DNA of 27,345 nucleotides from CAZZNQ01 sp964655775 (GCA_964655775.1 CAZZNQ010000055.1:1-27345); one strand, 5' to 3'; numbered from the stretch's first letter, positions 1-8,565 are shown. Program-made: numbers and translations. Notes: a model not told the origin generated them from the sequence alone.

Positions 1-35
1 GCAGCCCGTATCTTACTCCCGGTTGCGAGGTCGGC

Positions 36-1325
36 TCACTTCATAGCTTCTCCTTCGCTCGGGCAGTAGATTGGTAGCACGTCCACGCAGTGGTGCAGGA
101 TCCCCAGGTCCAGCTCGCTCTCCTGCTCCAGCCGGGCTTCCACGTACTCGGGGACACGGTCCGGCTCCAAACAGCCGAATCCCATCTCCTCCACGACGGT
201 GCGTGGTATGCCTTCCGTGACGAGCGTGGCACGAAACCGGCTCTTGATCGTGTTGAAATAGAGCGCCTCGGCGATGCTCAGCGGGTCGAAAGCTCCGGGT
301 TTCTCAGTCAGGCGCCAGAGTTCCTCGTCGCTGAGCGCGGCCAGGCCCACGGCTTCGGGATGGGTGGGGCTTACGCCGTCACGGCACGGTGAGAGCAGGA
401 GGATCTCGCCGCCCGGACGCGCCCCGATGGCCGCCGAGAACAGGCCCTTGTCGGCCTGGAATAGGTCGAAGTCTATGGGGTACGCGCTGGCCAGGACAAG
501 ACCTGCTCGGCGTCCGAAGGGGATGCCCAGCACCTGCTGTGCGCGCTGTACGCCCTCCCGGTGGGCATCCACGAAGTGGCCCGCCACCACGTGGCAGACT
601 TGGCCGTTGCGATTCAGAACTGTGTTGATGATGAAGTCCAGCCCTACGGCGCCGGCAAAGTCTTCCATCTCGTCGCGGCACGGAGTTTCCACTTTGCCGA
701 GTTGCTGCTCGCTGGCCCCAAGCAGGTGCATCTGGCCGGTCGTATGCCGGCCGGCCACGCCGGGGAGGAGGATCTTTGCCCCTCCGCTCCAGCCGGTCGG
801 ATGGTGGGGCACGATGTTGCCCACCCCAATGCGCAGGTCCGCCTCAACTGCCTGTCGGTTCACCCATATATCCGTGCCCCGCTGTGTCACGCCGAAGTGC
901 ACGAGATTCCCGCTGTCCAGGCAGTCGTGGTTCACCACGCGTACGCGATCTGTGACGGCGTGCCCGTATTTCGCGGCCATCTCTGCCTCAGTGAGCTCCC
1001 GGTGGGTGCCGGTGGCCACGACAACGGTGACGTTCTGGTCGGGCACTCCGGCTGAGTTGATCTCGTCCAGCAGAGCGGGCACGATTCTATCGGTGGGAGT
1101 CAGGCGTGTCTGGTCATCGCCGAGGATAACGACCTGTGCCCCGGCCGGTATCACCTCGCGCAGAGGGGAGGTCCCGATTGGTGCCCGCAGGGCGCTTACC
1201 ACCGCCTCCTCGACGCTTGCGACAGGGGCGACATCGGCAGGAGCGAGTTCAAAGGCCAGCCGCGTTTCTTCGACGGTGAACCTCAGTTTTCGCTCGCCGT
1301 AATGTACGTCTACTTGGCGTCTCAA
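36..1325 (-). CDS. larA: LarA-type nickel-pincer racemase/epimerase (DUF2088)
   Basis: This is a 429-residue cytoplasmic protein of the lactate racemase (LarA, DUF2088) family, which interconverts 2-hydroxy acid stereoisomers with the nickel-pincer nucleotide (NPN) cofactor. The motif GDDQTR (69-74) is the family's DDxTRP-like turn. The functional residues fall at the same numbers as in the Lactobacillus LarA: His108 (in TGTHR), His174 (in VPHHPTGWSGGAK), Lys184, which tethers the cofactor, and His200, a nickel ligand. The start is TTG, because no ATG is available and its TTGA overlaps the stop of the upstream deacetylase gene, which implies translational coupling. It is the last complete gene of the leftward operon. 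The substrate is uncertain: many LarA homologues act on sugar acids or other hydroxy acids, and the glycan-related neighbours favour that over lactate. The cofactor genes larB, larC and larE are not in the window. Family assignment is firm; substrate is inference. Confidence 0.88.
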   Translation of the reverse strand: MRRQVDVHYGERKLRFTVEETRLAFELAPADVAPVASVEEAVVSALRAPIGTSPLREVIPAGAQVVILGDDQTRLTPTDRIVPALLDEINSAGVPDQNVTVVVATGTHRELTEAEMAAKYGHAVTDRVRVVNHDCLDSGNLVHFGVTQRGTDIWVNRQAVEADLRIGVGNIVPHHPTGWSGGAKILLPGVAGRHTTGQMHLLGASEQQLGKVETPCRDEMEDFAGAVGLDFIINTVLNRNGQVCHVVAGHFVDAHREGVQRAQQVLGIPFGRRAGLVLASAYPIDFDLFQADKGLFSAAIGARPGGEILLLSPCRDGVSPTHPEAVGLAALSDEELWRLTEKPGAFDPLSIAEALYFNTIKSRFRATLVTEGIPRTVVEEMGFGCLEPDRVPEYVEARLEQESELDLGILHHCVDVLPIYCPSEGEAMK

Positions 1326-2518
1326 CTCTCTCCCTCTTGACCGGCACCGTAGACGAGTTTTCCTCGCGCCATTGTCCAGCGGACGCGCGCGGCCCCGTCC
1401 ATTACCGTGACATCCGCGTCCTTGCCGGGCGCCAGACTACCTTTCCGGCCGTCCGCTCCGATTATCGTGGCCGGCGTCAGGGTTGCCATCCGCACGGCGT
1501 CCTGCAGGCTCAGTCCCATGCGTTCCATGGCATTGCGCACGCAGACGTCCAGGGTGGTCACGCTGCTGGCGTAGGCGCTGTTATCGGGTAGGCGCGCGAT
1601 CCCGTCCTCGACCACGGCCTCCACGCCTCCGACAAAGTAGCGACCAGGCGGCATGCCGGCGGCGGTCATGGCGTCGGTTACAAGGCAAACGCGGTCGACG
1701 CCTTTGGTCTTAACGGCCAGGCGCATCAGCACGTCACCGATGTGCCAGCCGTCACCAATAAGCTCCGTGGTTAGCCGATCCTCGTAGAGCACGGTCTCCA
1801 CCACGCCGGCTACCCGTTTCAAGTTGTCGCGGCGTAGAGTTCCCATGTTGCAGAAGCAGTGCACGGCGTGGCTCATACCGGCTTCGATGGCCGGCGCGAA
1901 CTCCCGGTATATGGCGACGGAATGCCCGCAGGCCGCGACTACGCCCGCCTTGTGCAACTCGTGGATCAGGTCCATCGCTCCGTTGAGTTCCGGGGCCAGC
2001 GTCATGGTGGTCAGTACGTCCGCGTACTCGAGGAATGGTCTGTAGCTTTCCGGTGCGGGACATACCAGCAGTTCCGGGGGGTGGGCGCCCTTCTCGGCCG
2101 GGTTCAGGAACGGGCCCTCTTGGTGAACGCCCAGTAGCTGCGCACCACTCAAGCCGTCTCGGATGACCGCGCGCGCGTTATCGAGGCCGGCAAGCAGGTC
2201 CTCCGTCGGGGCCGTGATCATGGTCGCTACAAAAGCGGTGACGCCCCTGGTGACAAAGAACCGGCTCATGGTCTCCAGGGCAGCAGGAGTCGCGTCGAGC
2301 ACGTCGGAACCGTGGCTTCCGTGCACGTGGATATCGATCAACCCGGGAACGATGTAATGCCCGCCGGCATCAAGGATGTCTGCCCCCGGCGGCTCGTCCA
2401 CTTCGCCGCGCCGCCCGACGGCCTCGATTGTTGCGCCGCGAATCACGATCACCCCGTCCCGTATCACCTCAGTGGGAGTCAGGACGGTCCCCTTACGTAT
2501 CACGGTATGGGAGGACAT
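1322..2518 (-). CDS. nagA: N-acetylglucosamine-6-phosphate deacetylase (NagA family)
   Basis: This 398-residue amidohydrolase matches NagA, which removes acetate from N-acetylglucosamine-6-phosphate in cytoplasmic amino-sugar catabolism. The metal and catalytic residues are visible: HVH (His64, His66), the metal-binding Glu134 in VHQEGPFLNP, His199 in CGHS, His220 in the segment HCFCNM, and the catalytic Asp282 in VTDAM. The length is normal for the family. The start is ATG with a strong GGAGG six bases upstream. It lies 13 bases after the isochorismatase-like gene and overlaps the larA-like gene by four bases. The sequence HCFCNM departs from the common HLFNAM, so the substrate could be another N-acetylated sugar phosphate or a related amide. 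No nagB or sugar kinase is visible nearby. The fold and chemistry are confident, the exact substrate less so. Confidence 0.87.
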   Translation of the reverse strand: MSSHTVIRKGTVLTPTEVIRDGVIVIRGATIEAVGRRGEVDEPPGADILDAGGHYIVPGLIDIHVHGSHGSDVLDATPAALETMSRFFVTRGVTAFVATMITAPTEDLLAGLDNARAVIRDGLSGAQLLGVHQEGPFLNPAEKGAHPPELLVCPAPESYRPFLEYADVLTTMTLAPELNGAMDLIHELHKAGVVAACGHSVAIYREFAPAIEAGMSHAVHCFCNMGTLRRDNLKRVAGVVETVLYEDRLTTELIGDGWHIGDVLMRLAVKTKGVDRVCLVTDAMTAAGMPPGRYFVGGVEAVVEDGIARLPDNSAYASSVTTLDVCVRNAMERMGLSLQDAVRMATLTPATIIGADGRKGSLAPGKDADVTVMDGAARVRWTMARGKLVYGAGQEGES

Positions 2519-2531
2519 GGCCCTCCTCCGT

Positions 2532-3371
2532 TCAACGTGCCTGGCAGCAGGCGGCTATGAAGTCGTCGGAAACGGCCGAGTAGCCCAGGCCGGTCTCAAT
2601 GAGGCGGATGGCCGCCCGCGCCATGCACCCGTGCTCGCGCGTGTCGGCGAACTCGTACGCCGTCGTGCAGTCCCGAAGCACCACACAACGGTAGCCGAAC
2701 TTGGAGGACATCTCGCGAATCGCCCCCGGAACGTTGACCAGGCACAAGTCCGCCATGAAGCCGACGTAGAAGAGGGTGTCGATGTCCCGGCGTCGGCACA
2801 GGCCGTTGAGCTGCCACCCGTCCAGCACAACAAGCTCCGAGTCGAGGGGGCGGACCGGCCGCGCGATATCGAACTGGTCCTTATGCGTAAGCCAGACCGG
2901 GCCGGGGAACTCCTCCCCGTATTCGTGTTGCCATTGCTCTGGGATGGACCTGGGCCGCACGCAGCGCTCGAACGGCAGTTGGTTGATCCGCGGCTCCAGG
3001 TCGGGGTCGTCGCCAATCTCGCGGAAGCTCGCGTAACGTGCGGCATAGGTATGCTGTGCCAGGTGAAAGACCGCAACACCGGCCTCTCGGGCGGCTTCCA
3101 GCGCCGGGGCGATCTTGTCTCGCATGATGTCGCGCGCTTCGAGAACCCAATCCGCGGCCTCGCCCGTCGGCTCGGCATCGGCCGGCACCGGGTAAGGGCC
3201 GCCCGGCTCGCCCAGATTCCAGCAGTGCACCAGCACCAGGCCCACCTGGCCGGCCGGTTTCTCCAGCATGTGCTCGTGGAAGCCCTCCGTCCCGGACGGC
3301 GGCATTCCCGGTCCGTAGAGCCGGGCAGTCTGATAGTACCTTACGGGCATCCGGAAGATGGATTCGGACAC
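2532..3371 (-). CDS. Isochorismatase-fold cysteine hydrolase, atypical active site
   Basis: This is a 279-residue protein of the isochorismatase-like cysteine hydrolase superfamily, whose members cleave amides or vinyl ethers with an Asp-Lys-Cys triad. The nucleophile region is clear: Cys210 in YVGFMADLCLVN follows the family pattern G..T..CV. Lys164 (in LTHKDQF) is a candidate for the triad lysine. The usual aspartate at the end of the first strand (ALLVIDMQ) is missing: the matching segment reads VGLVLVHCWNL (43-53), with His49 and Cys50 in its place. The N-terminal extension of about 40 residues is longer than in small family members. The start is GTG, with GAGGAG about ten bases upstream; a later in-frame ATG (Met8) is possible. 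It sits 23 bases after the LamG-like gene and 13 before nagA. It could be an amidase acting on an N-acyl sugar or ureide, but the reaction is unknown. Confidence 0.75.
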   Translation of the reverse strand: MSESIFRMPVRYYQTARLYGPGMPPSGTEGFHEHMLEKPAGQVGLVLVHCWNLGEPGGPYPVPADAEPTGEAADWVLEARDIMRDKIAPALEAAREAGVAVFHLAQHTYAARYASFREIGDDPDLEPRINQLPFERCVRPRSIPEQWQHEYGEEFPGPVWLTHKDQFDIARPVRPLDSELVVLDGWQLNGLCRRRDIDTLFYVGFMADLCLVNVPGAIREMSSKFGYRCVVLRDCTTAYEFADTREHGCMARAAIRLIETGLGYSAVSDDFIAACCQAR

Positions 3372-3394
3372 GGTGGGCGATCTCCTCTTTGCTG

Positions 3395-4351
3395 CTATAG
3401 CGGATCGGCTTCGATGTCGTGGATGGTTACGTCGCAGTATAGCGCGATAATCAGCGCCGAACCACGGGGCGACTCGCCCTCGCGTCCCTCGGCTGTCAGG
3501 TCGCAGAGCGGGCGGTCGGGCTCGCCGTCCGGCCAGACGCGATAACGGTACTTCGAAGTCCGCCCCGGCCGGGAGCGCACGCCGAACTCGAATACGTGAG
3601 GACGGGCGGTGGTCAACTCAATGGGATTCGTCTCGGCCACGGCGATGTCCCTGACGACGCCGTCGGAGATGTTGAGCGAACGCACACGGGGCGGGCGCTC
3701 TTCCCATCTTGCCCGGTACCAGCCGATGGCGCCGCTGGGCCGCCATTCGCGGTGCGGCTGGTGCTCGTCGGGGTAGTGGCCCGTCCAGCGGAAGAGCAGC
3801 CCGAAGCCGCCGGTCAGCCCGCTCTCGCGTTCGGAGAAGCCGTGGACGGTCGCCGTGACGCGCAGGCGGTAGTCGGTCCATTCTCGGTCGCCTACGGCCA
3901 CAAGGCGGTCGTAGTGCGGGTGCGCCGGGCGGATGCCGCCGTCGTCGAGTTCCCATCTCCCGTCCACGATCTGCACGCCGTCCATGAGCGGCGCCTTACC
4001 ATCGGGACCCAGCCGGCACGGCAGGGGCCAACGCCGGTCCGGCGTGTATTCCACGATCATCTCCCTCGCCACCTCGCGGCCGTCCTCGGCGGTTGCCGTC
4101 AGCTCGACCGTGTTCGCCCCTTCGCGCAGATCGCGGACGGGAAACTCCGCGTTGAAGTCCCCGGCGGCCTGGAGCCGCAGGCCGTCCGGCCCGAGGGACA
4201 GCGGCCTCGGCTCGCCGCCGTTGAGCGAGCAGCAGAGCGACCGCACCGGCCCGTGCACTGTCCCGAGCACGTTCACCCAGCGCTGGGGATTGCCCGCCGA
4301 TCCGAACGACTGGACGTCACCGTACCAGAACTCTATCTCGGGCGTTTCCAC
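3395..4351 (-). CDS. Unnamed two-domain beta-sandwich protein (Ig-like plus LamG-like)
   Basis: This encodes about 318 residues of no recognised family. The open frame extends upstream into the GH5 gene, but I chose the GTG at 4351-4349 because AGGAG lies nine bases before it and the upstream residues are arginine/proline-rich antisense-like sequence. Residues from about 10 to 105 resemble an Ig-like or cadherin-like strand pattern (WVNVLGTV, SLNGGEPRPL, GANTVELTATAEDG). From about 125 onward a jelly-roll (LamG/concanavalin-like) pattern appears, including GGIRPAHPHYDRL, WTDYRLRVTATVHG, GGFGLLFRW and a final IALYCDVTIHDIEADP typical of such domains. No signal peptide or membrane segment is seen, so it is probably cytoplasmic unless exported by another route. 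It follows GH5 by 23 bases. A role in binding the same glycan is plausible but only inferred. Confidence 0.7.
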   Translation of the reverse strand: METPEIEFWYGDVQSFGSAGNPQRWVNVLGTVHGPVRSLCCSLNGGEPRPLSLGPDGLRLQAAGDFNAEFPVRDLREGANTVELTATAEDGREVAREMIVEYTPDRRWPLPCRLGPDGKAPLMDGVQIVDGRWELDDGGIRPAHPHYDRLVAVGDREWTDYRLRVTATVHGFSERESGLTGGFGLLFRWTGHYPDEHQPHREWRPSGAIGWYRARWEERPPRVRSLNISDGVVRDIAVAETNPIELTTARPHVFEFGVRSRPGRTSKYRYRVWPDGEPDRPLCDLTAEGREGESPRGSALIIALYCDVTIHDIEADPL

Positions 4352-4360
4352 CAGCCGATA

Positions 4361-4365
4361 CTCCT
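4361..4365 (-). promoter_or_regulatory. Ribosome binding site that fixes the start of the LamG-like gene
   Basis: AGGAG on the minus strand is nine bases before a GTG at 4351. It lies just after the GH5 stop codon, so it supports reinitiation there rather than the longer frame that opens inside the GH5 gene. Confidence 0.6.
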
Positions 4366-4374
4366 GGTGAGGAT

Positions 4375-5379
4375 TCAGAACTCCTGGAGCAGATTCAGAA
4401 GCTCGCGGTCGAGCGCATGACCCCGGAAGTCCTCGTAGTCCACGTCTTGGCGGCCCGAGTCCAGCACGCCGAACGAGCCGCGGAAGTTCCACAGTGCGTA
4501 GCCGATGCCGCGTTCGGTCAGGATCTCCAGCACGTCGCGGAACCATCGCAGGAACACGTCGCGCGGTGTTCGGTTAAAGCAGCCGCCTTCTCCGCAGTGC
4601 ACGCCGACGCCGTCTGTAAACAGGGCAGCCCACCGGCCGTAATGCTGTTCCAGTGTCGACCGGTCGCACGGTTCTCCTAGGTGGTCGACACCGGGCCAGC
4701 GCGGCTCGGGCCAGTCCTCGGACGGCACCCAGTGGGCTTTATAATGGCTGACGGTCATCGGCAGGTATGCGCGGCAGCTCTGGGTCACGTTCAAGTCGCT
4801 CAGCTCGGGGCAAGGCTCGTTGCCCGCGAACAGACCGTCGATGACTATCGGTCGTTCGGCGTCGATCTGCCGGATAACGTCGACCGCCGCCCGGATCACG
4901 CGTTCGTGGTCGGCGCGCGTCATCACTTCCTCGCGCACGCCGGGTGGCTCGTTTACGAGGTCGAAGCTCAACTCGTCTCCGGGTATGCCGTGATAGCGTC
5001 GGGCGAATGCCTGCCAGTGGAAGCAGAAAGCGTCCTGGGCCTCGCGGTCTTTCCAGAGGCTGAACGGTTCCTCCAGCTTGCCGCGGTTGATGCAGTAGCC
5101 GGGCGCCCGATGGAAGTTGAGCGACACGTGCAGCCCGTTCCGCCTGCCCAACTCCACTCCGCGGTCCACCTTCTCCAGCGCGGCCTCGTGCAGGACCAGC
5201 ACGTCGGCCGGATCAGCCCAGAGGCGGTAGCACATGGGCAGCCTCACGAAGTCGAATCCCCACTCGGCGATCCAGGCGAAGTCTTCCTCCCGCCAGTTGC
5301 CGTCGCTCGTGTGGGAGAACATCTCCAACAGGTTGAAGCCCCGCCGGCGCGGTGCCGGATTCGTCGGTTCGTTTGCCAT
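4375..5379 (-). CDS. Glycoside hydrolase family 5-like (cellulase/mannanase-type) enzyme
   Basis: This 334-residue TIM-barrel hydrolase belongs to the GH5/cellulase superfamily, which cleaves beta-linked glycans with two glutamates. Early strands include GFDFVRLPM (41-49), the strand-3 segment LNFHRAPGY (87-95), the acid/base motif LVNEPPG with Glu144, and the likely nucleophile Glu264 in HCGEGGC. A late WNFRG (297-301) fits the strand-8 tryptophan. The start is ATG at 5379, with GGAGGG eleven bases upstream, two bases after the stop of the previous gene. A longer in-frame start at 5496 would overlap that gene heavily and adds arginine-rich sequence. There is no signal peptide, which is unusual for a polysaccharide hydrolase and suggests an intracellular oligosaccharide substrate. 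The GEGG context differs from the common GEFG, so the specificity cannot be named. Confidence 0.83.
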   Translation of the reverse strand: MANEPTNPAPRRRGFNLLEMFSHTSDGNWREEDFAWIAEWGFDFVRLPMCYRLWADPADVLVLHEAALEKVDRGVELGRRNGLHVSLNFHRAPGYCINRGKLEEPFSLWKDREAQDAFCFHWQAFARRYHGIPGDELSFDLVNEPPGVREEVMTRADHERVIRAAVDVIRQIDAERPIVIDGLFAGNEPCPELSDLNVTQSCRAYLPMTVSHYKAHWVPSEDWPEPRWPGVDHLGEPCDRSTLEQHYGRWAALFTDGVGVHCGEGGCFNRTPRDVFLRWFRDVLEILTERGIGYALWNFRGSFGVLDSGRQDVDYEDFRGHALDRELLNLLQEF

Positions 5380-5381
5380 AG

Positions 5382-6476
5382 TCAGACTTGCCCTCCGCAA
5401 TTGGGGCGGCGTTCCGGTCGCCCGACCGTCACACCTATCTCTCGAAACGCCGAGTTCACGGTTCCCTCGACGGCCTCGAAATCGGTCTGCTCGCAAAAGC
5501 CCACCGTGAACCTGGCCGGCGTGCGCACCATGAACTTCTCAAGCCCGAGCCGGCCGAACCCGAAGACGGTCATCTCCCCACGCATCGGCCAGTACGAGTC
5601 CATGAGGTCGTCCGCCTCATGGTGGGCCAGATACAGCACACGGGACGCGTTGCCGGCGCCGAAGAAGGCCCACTCCGGCTCAGGGATTGCGCCCTCCCAG
5701 GATTCGGAGGCCGGTGTCCGCACGCCCGTGCTGCGGACGACGAAGTCGCCCTTTTCGTCCAGACACCCGCCCGGCGTCCCTTCGTAGAGGAACCAGTAGG
5801 GGTGGCCCGCCCGCAGGACCGCCATCTTGGCGTAAGCGGGGTACACGTCCCACCGACAAGCCCACTCGCCGTCTTCGGATTCCGAGAAGATTGTCACTTT
5901 CAGCGGCCCGGCTGCGATTACCCGACTGGTGCAGTGCGTGCCGCCGGGATGGAAGTGGCCCTCCGGATGCACGAGATTGGGGATACCGCGGTACTCGCCA
6001 GCCGACTCACCGCCGGGGTGGTAGCCGATCCAATCGAGCCCGTCGCGGTCCTCCATACTGGCGAAGCCGGCGCCCGACTTGTGGTAGTAGTACGTGGCGG
6101 AAGGAGTCTCGATGCGGAAGCTGTCCTGTCCCTCGTGCTCGACGCTCTCCGTCAGCCGCACCTGCGGGGAAGTAGACCGCTGTGGGCCTTGCCCGACATA
6201 GACGTGGAACGTGCGGACGTCATGCGGCGGAGTCACACCCGTCAGCATCACCGTGAGCGCGTCGCCGTCCGACTGGAAGGGGACTTCGGTGTCCTTCGCT
6301 CGTCCTTCGGAGTCCAGTTCCACCACGTCCACGACTGAACGGTTTGCCCTATCGAGCGTGACCTCCACGGGTCGGTCGCGTCGCTCGTATCCGGCCGCGG
6401 TCACCGTCACCAACCTTCTATGATCGGCCGCCTGCACGATCCACTCGGTCTGCTGTCCCACTCGGGTCTCCTGCAC
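5382..6476 (-). CDS. Unnamed beta-rich protein, possible distant relative of the upstream secreted protein
   Basis: This 364-residue protein belongs to no family I can name. Its first 100 residues form strand-rich modules (VEVTLDRANRS, VDVVELDSEGR, VRTFHVYVGQG) resembling the DUF2341-like start of the 694-residue protein encoded just upstream. From about 119 it reads SFRIETPSATYYYHKSG, then has a Gly/His-rich stretch (GEYRGIPNLVHPEGHFHPGG) that may bind metal or sugar, and later YEGTPGG. This pattern is compatible with a mutarotase- or sugar-lyase-like beta-sandwich. The start is GTG at 6476, four bases after the upstream stop; no good ribosome site precedes it, so coupling is likely. No signal peptide is visible. 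Its place before GH5 suggests a part in the same glycan pathway, by context only. Confidence 0.7.
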   Translation of the reverse strand: MQETRVGQQTEWIVQAADHRRLVTVTAAGYERRDRPVEVTLDRANRSVVDVVELDSEGRAKDTEVPFQSDGDALTVMLTGVTPPHDVRTFHVYVGQGPQRSTSPQVRLTESVEHEGQDSFRIETPSATYYYHKSGAGFASMEDRDGLDWIGYHPGGESAGEYRGIPNLVHPEGHFHPGGTHCTSRVIAAGPLKVTIFSESEDGEWACRWDVYPAYAKMAVLRAGHPYWFLYEGTPGGCLDEKGDFVVRSTGVRTPASESWEGAIPEPEWAFFGAGNASRVLYLAHHEADDLMDSYWPMRGEMTVFGFGRLGLEKFMVRTPARFTVGFCEQTDFEAVEGTVNSAFREIGVTVGRPERRPNCGGQV

Positions 6477-6480
6477 ATGT

Positions 6481-8565
6481 TTAGGGGAGCGCCGGGTGCG
6501 GCCAGTCGTCCACGATCCGCATACCGGTTCGGATTACGTCCTCCCTGCCACCGGTAACGGCGAACAGGTATGAAGTGTAGGGCCTCCATTCGCTGCGCCA
6601 GTGGGGAAAGAACTCCAGACCCTTGCCCCACAGAAGCTTGATGTAGGTCATCACGTCGGCGGGCACCACGCGGGCGAATCCCCGGCCGCCGTCGCCATCA
6701 TATACGCCCAGGATGTACCATCCGTGGTAATCCATCGGGCTGGGACCCCACGGCTTGTCTCGGAGAGGGAAGGGGTAGATGGGATGGAGGTCGTCGGTCA
6801 ACCGGTGGTGTTCGTTCGCATGGTTGCGTAGTTCGGGTTCGTCCATCGCCTGCCGCGCCTTCTGCCACTCTTCGGCACCGTATATCGCGTATTGCCCGCC
6901 TTCCCGCGAGCCACCGGGCGTACCCAGGTCGCAGATATGGGGAAAGCCCGCCTGGAGGTAGTCGATTCGGACTACCCGGCTGCCGGGGAAGATGGACACC
7001 TCGGATACGGCCGGCCCGTCGAATCGCACGGTGCTCCAGGTCAGGCGAACGGTCTTAGCCTCGGCGTCGTCCCGCACCAACTGCACGTCGCGCAGCGAGG
7101 TCCGATGGGCGGCCGAGTCCAGCCAGTGGCCCTGGCTCTCTCCCAGGGACTTCACGACGAATCCGCGGATGTAGGTCTGGAGCTGATTGTTGGTGATGCC
7201 GCATCCGTAGTGCACGCGGATCAGGTCGTTCTCCAGAACAACGCCCCATTGTCCTGCACCGTCCGCACCCGTCCTTATCTCTCCCCAGTCGTCGGGTCCG
7301 CCGGCCAGTTTGCGCCAGACGTTGGGCGCCCTGAAGACCTCGGCCTCGATCAGGCTGACCTTGGGCGGCTGGGCAAGCAGCTTCCCTCGGGCGATCACTT
7401 CCTCGGGTCCGTCTTCGACGTAGTAGAGGTAGCGCGTCAGCCGCCCCGTCTTGTCCGGCCAGAGGCTGTAGCCGGCGCGTTCTGCGCGCCAGTCCACGAA
7501 GTAGGCCGTCTGCACGGGAGCGGCGCAGGTGCCGATGCCGCGGCCGTTGTGCAGGTTGACGACGCCTATGATCAAGTGGTCGGCGAAAACGTGATCGGGC
7601 ATGTAGCGATAGCGCGGGTCTGTCTCGGCTCGCTCTTTGTCGGCCGTGAAGCCGCCGCGTGTTTCCTTGTCTTCGCCTATGCCTTCCCACGTTATGGACG
7701 ATGGGTCGAAGTTGAAGGCCACATAGCCGAAATTGCGCTCACCGTCGGCTCGCTTTCTCATGCCGCCGGGCACGGCCGTATCCACCACGGCACCTCGGAT
7801 GTTCTCAAACTCTTCCTTTATGAACGGACACCCGCGGTAGAAGGTAACGCGCTGTGAGAGGTCGGTCACCAGGTGTCTGCCCTCGACCATCTTCTCCTCG
7901 GCGTGAAAGCGCACCCGCTTGTAGATGGGCCCGTCCACCTCGACCTCGAATGTGGGGGCGACTTCTGTGTCCGGTTCCCAGTAGGTTACGTCACTGCGCG
8001 ACTTCGCCCAGCTCTCGGGAATTGCCTCTCCTCCGAACTGGTCTTCCTGGTGTGCTTTAATCACGAACGCGTCCTGGCACCCCCACGTCTGGCCGAAGGT
8101 TCCTGTCTTCAGCCCGTAAGAGACGTGCAGTAGTTCATTCTCGAACCCGTCCTTACCGGGTTCTATTCGACCCCAGGAGCCATCGTATTTCGGAGCCGAT
8201 GCCTCGGGATTGCCGTAGTGGAGGACGATGTCATGGCGGGCTTTCCCGGCGTCGACGCCCACCTGAAAAGTGACCAGCATCCGGCCCTCCGACAGGGATT
8301 CCGTCTGTAGCGGGACCTGTTCGCCACCAACGGTGATGCGCAGGTCGGCGCCGTCAGGCTGCATCCGGCCGTCCGCTGCGAGGGTCGCCGCGTCCAGCTC
8401 GAAGGAGACCGGAAACCGCCGCGCATCCACATCGGACCGCTCCACGACGTGAAGGACCACATGGTGCGCCCAAGCGGCCATGTCTTCCCCTCCCGGCTCG
8501 GCATGCGTCAGGCCGAACATGGCGGGCAGCGCGGCAGCCAGAAGCACGAGGAACGCGTAGGTCAC
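6481..8565 (-). CDS. Large secreted beta-rich protein with internally repeated module
   Basis: This 694-residue protein starts with a Sec signal peptide (hydrophobic residues about 3-20, likely cut near THA at 20-22) and should be exported. Residues about 35-120 resemble a DUF2341-like beta domain ending in the pattern HDIVLHYGNPEA. Two similar strand motifs, FENELLHVSYG (141-151) and LENDLIRVHYG (444-454), suggest two related large beta modules. The pattern recalls families that sit beside polysaccharide lyases and hydrolases, but I cannot name one and see no catalytic signature. The start is GTG with GGGAG upstream. It is the first gene of the leftward seven-gene unit, divergent from the nei gene across about 250 bases. 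A role in binding or cleaving an extracellular glycan is inference. Confidence 0.72.
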   Translation of the reverse strand: MTYAFLVLLAAALPAMFGLTHAEPGGEDMAAWAHHVVLHVVERSDVDARRFPVSFELDAATLAADGRMQPDGADLRITVGGEQVPLQTESLSEGRMLVTFQVGVDAGKARHDIVLHYGNPEASAPKYDGSWGRIEPGKDGFENELLHVSYGLKTGTFGQTWGCQDAFVIKAHQEDQFGGEAIPESWAKSRSDVTYWEPDTEVAPTFEVEVDGPIYKRVRFHAEEKMVEGRHLVTDLSQRVTFYRGCPFIKEEFENIRGAVVDTAVPGGMRKRADGERNFGYVAFNFDPSSITWEGIGEDKETRGGFTADKERAETDPRYRYMPDHVFADHLIIGVVNLHNGRGIGTCAAPVQTAYFVDWRAERAGYSLWPDKTGRLTRYLYYVEDGPEEVIARGKLLAQPPKVSLIEAEVFRAPNVWRKLAGGPDDWGEIRTGADGAGQWGVVLENDLIRVHYGCGITNNQLQTYIRGFVVKSLGESQGHWLDSAAHRTSLRDVQLVRDDAEAKTVRLTWSTVRFDGPAVSEVSIFPGSRVVRIDYLQAGFPHICDLGTPGGSREGGQYAIYGAEEWQKARQAMDEPELRNHANEHHRLTDDLHPIYPFPLRDKPWGPSPMDYHGWYILGVYDGDGGRGFARVVPADVMTYIKLLWGKGLEFFPHWRSEWRPYTSYLFAVTGGREDVIRTGMRIVDDWPHPALP

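Noticed and set aside
6477..6480. A frameshift splitting one long protein into the 694- and 364-residue products
   Set aside because: The first has a complete end and the second a plausible coupled start; the similarity is between modules, not a continuation of one domain.
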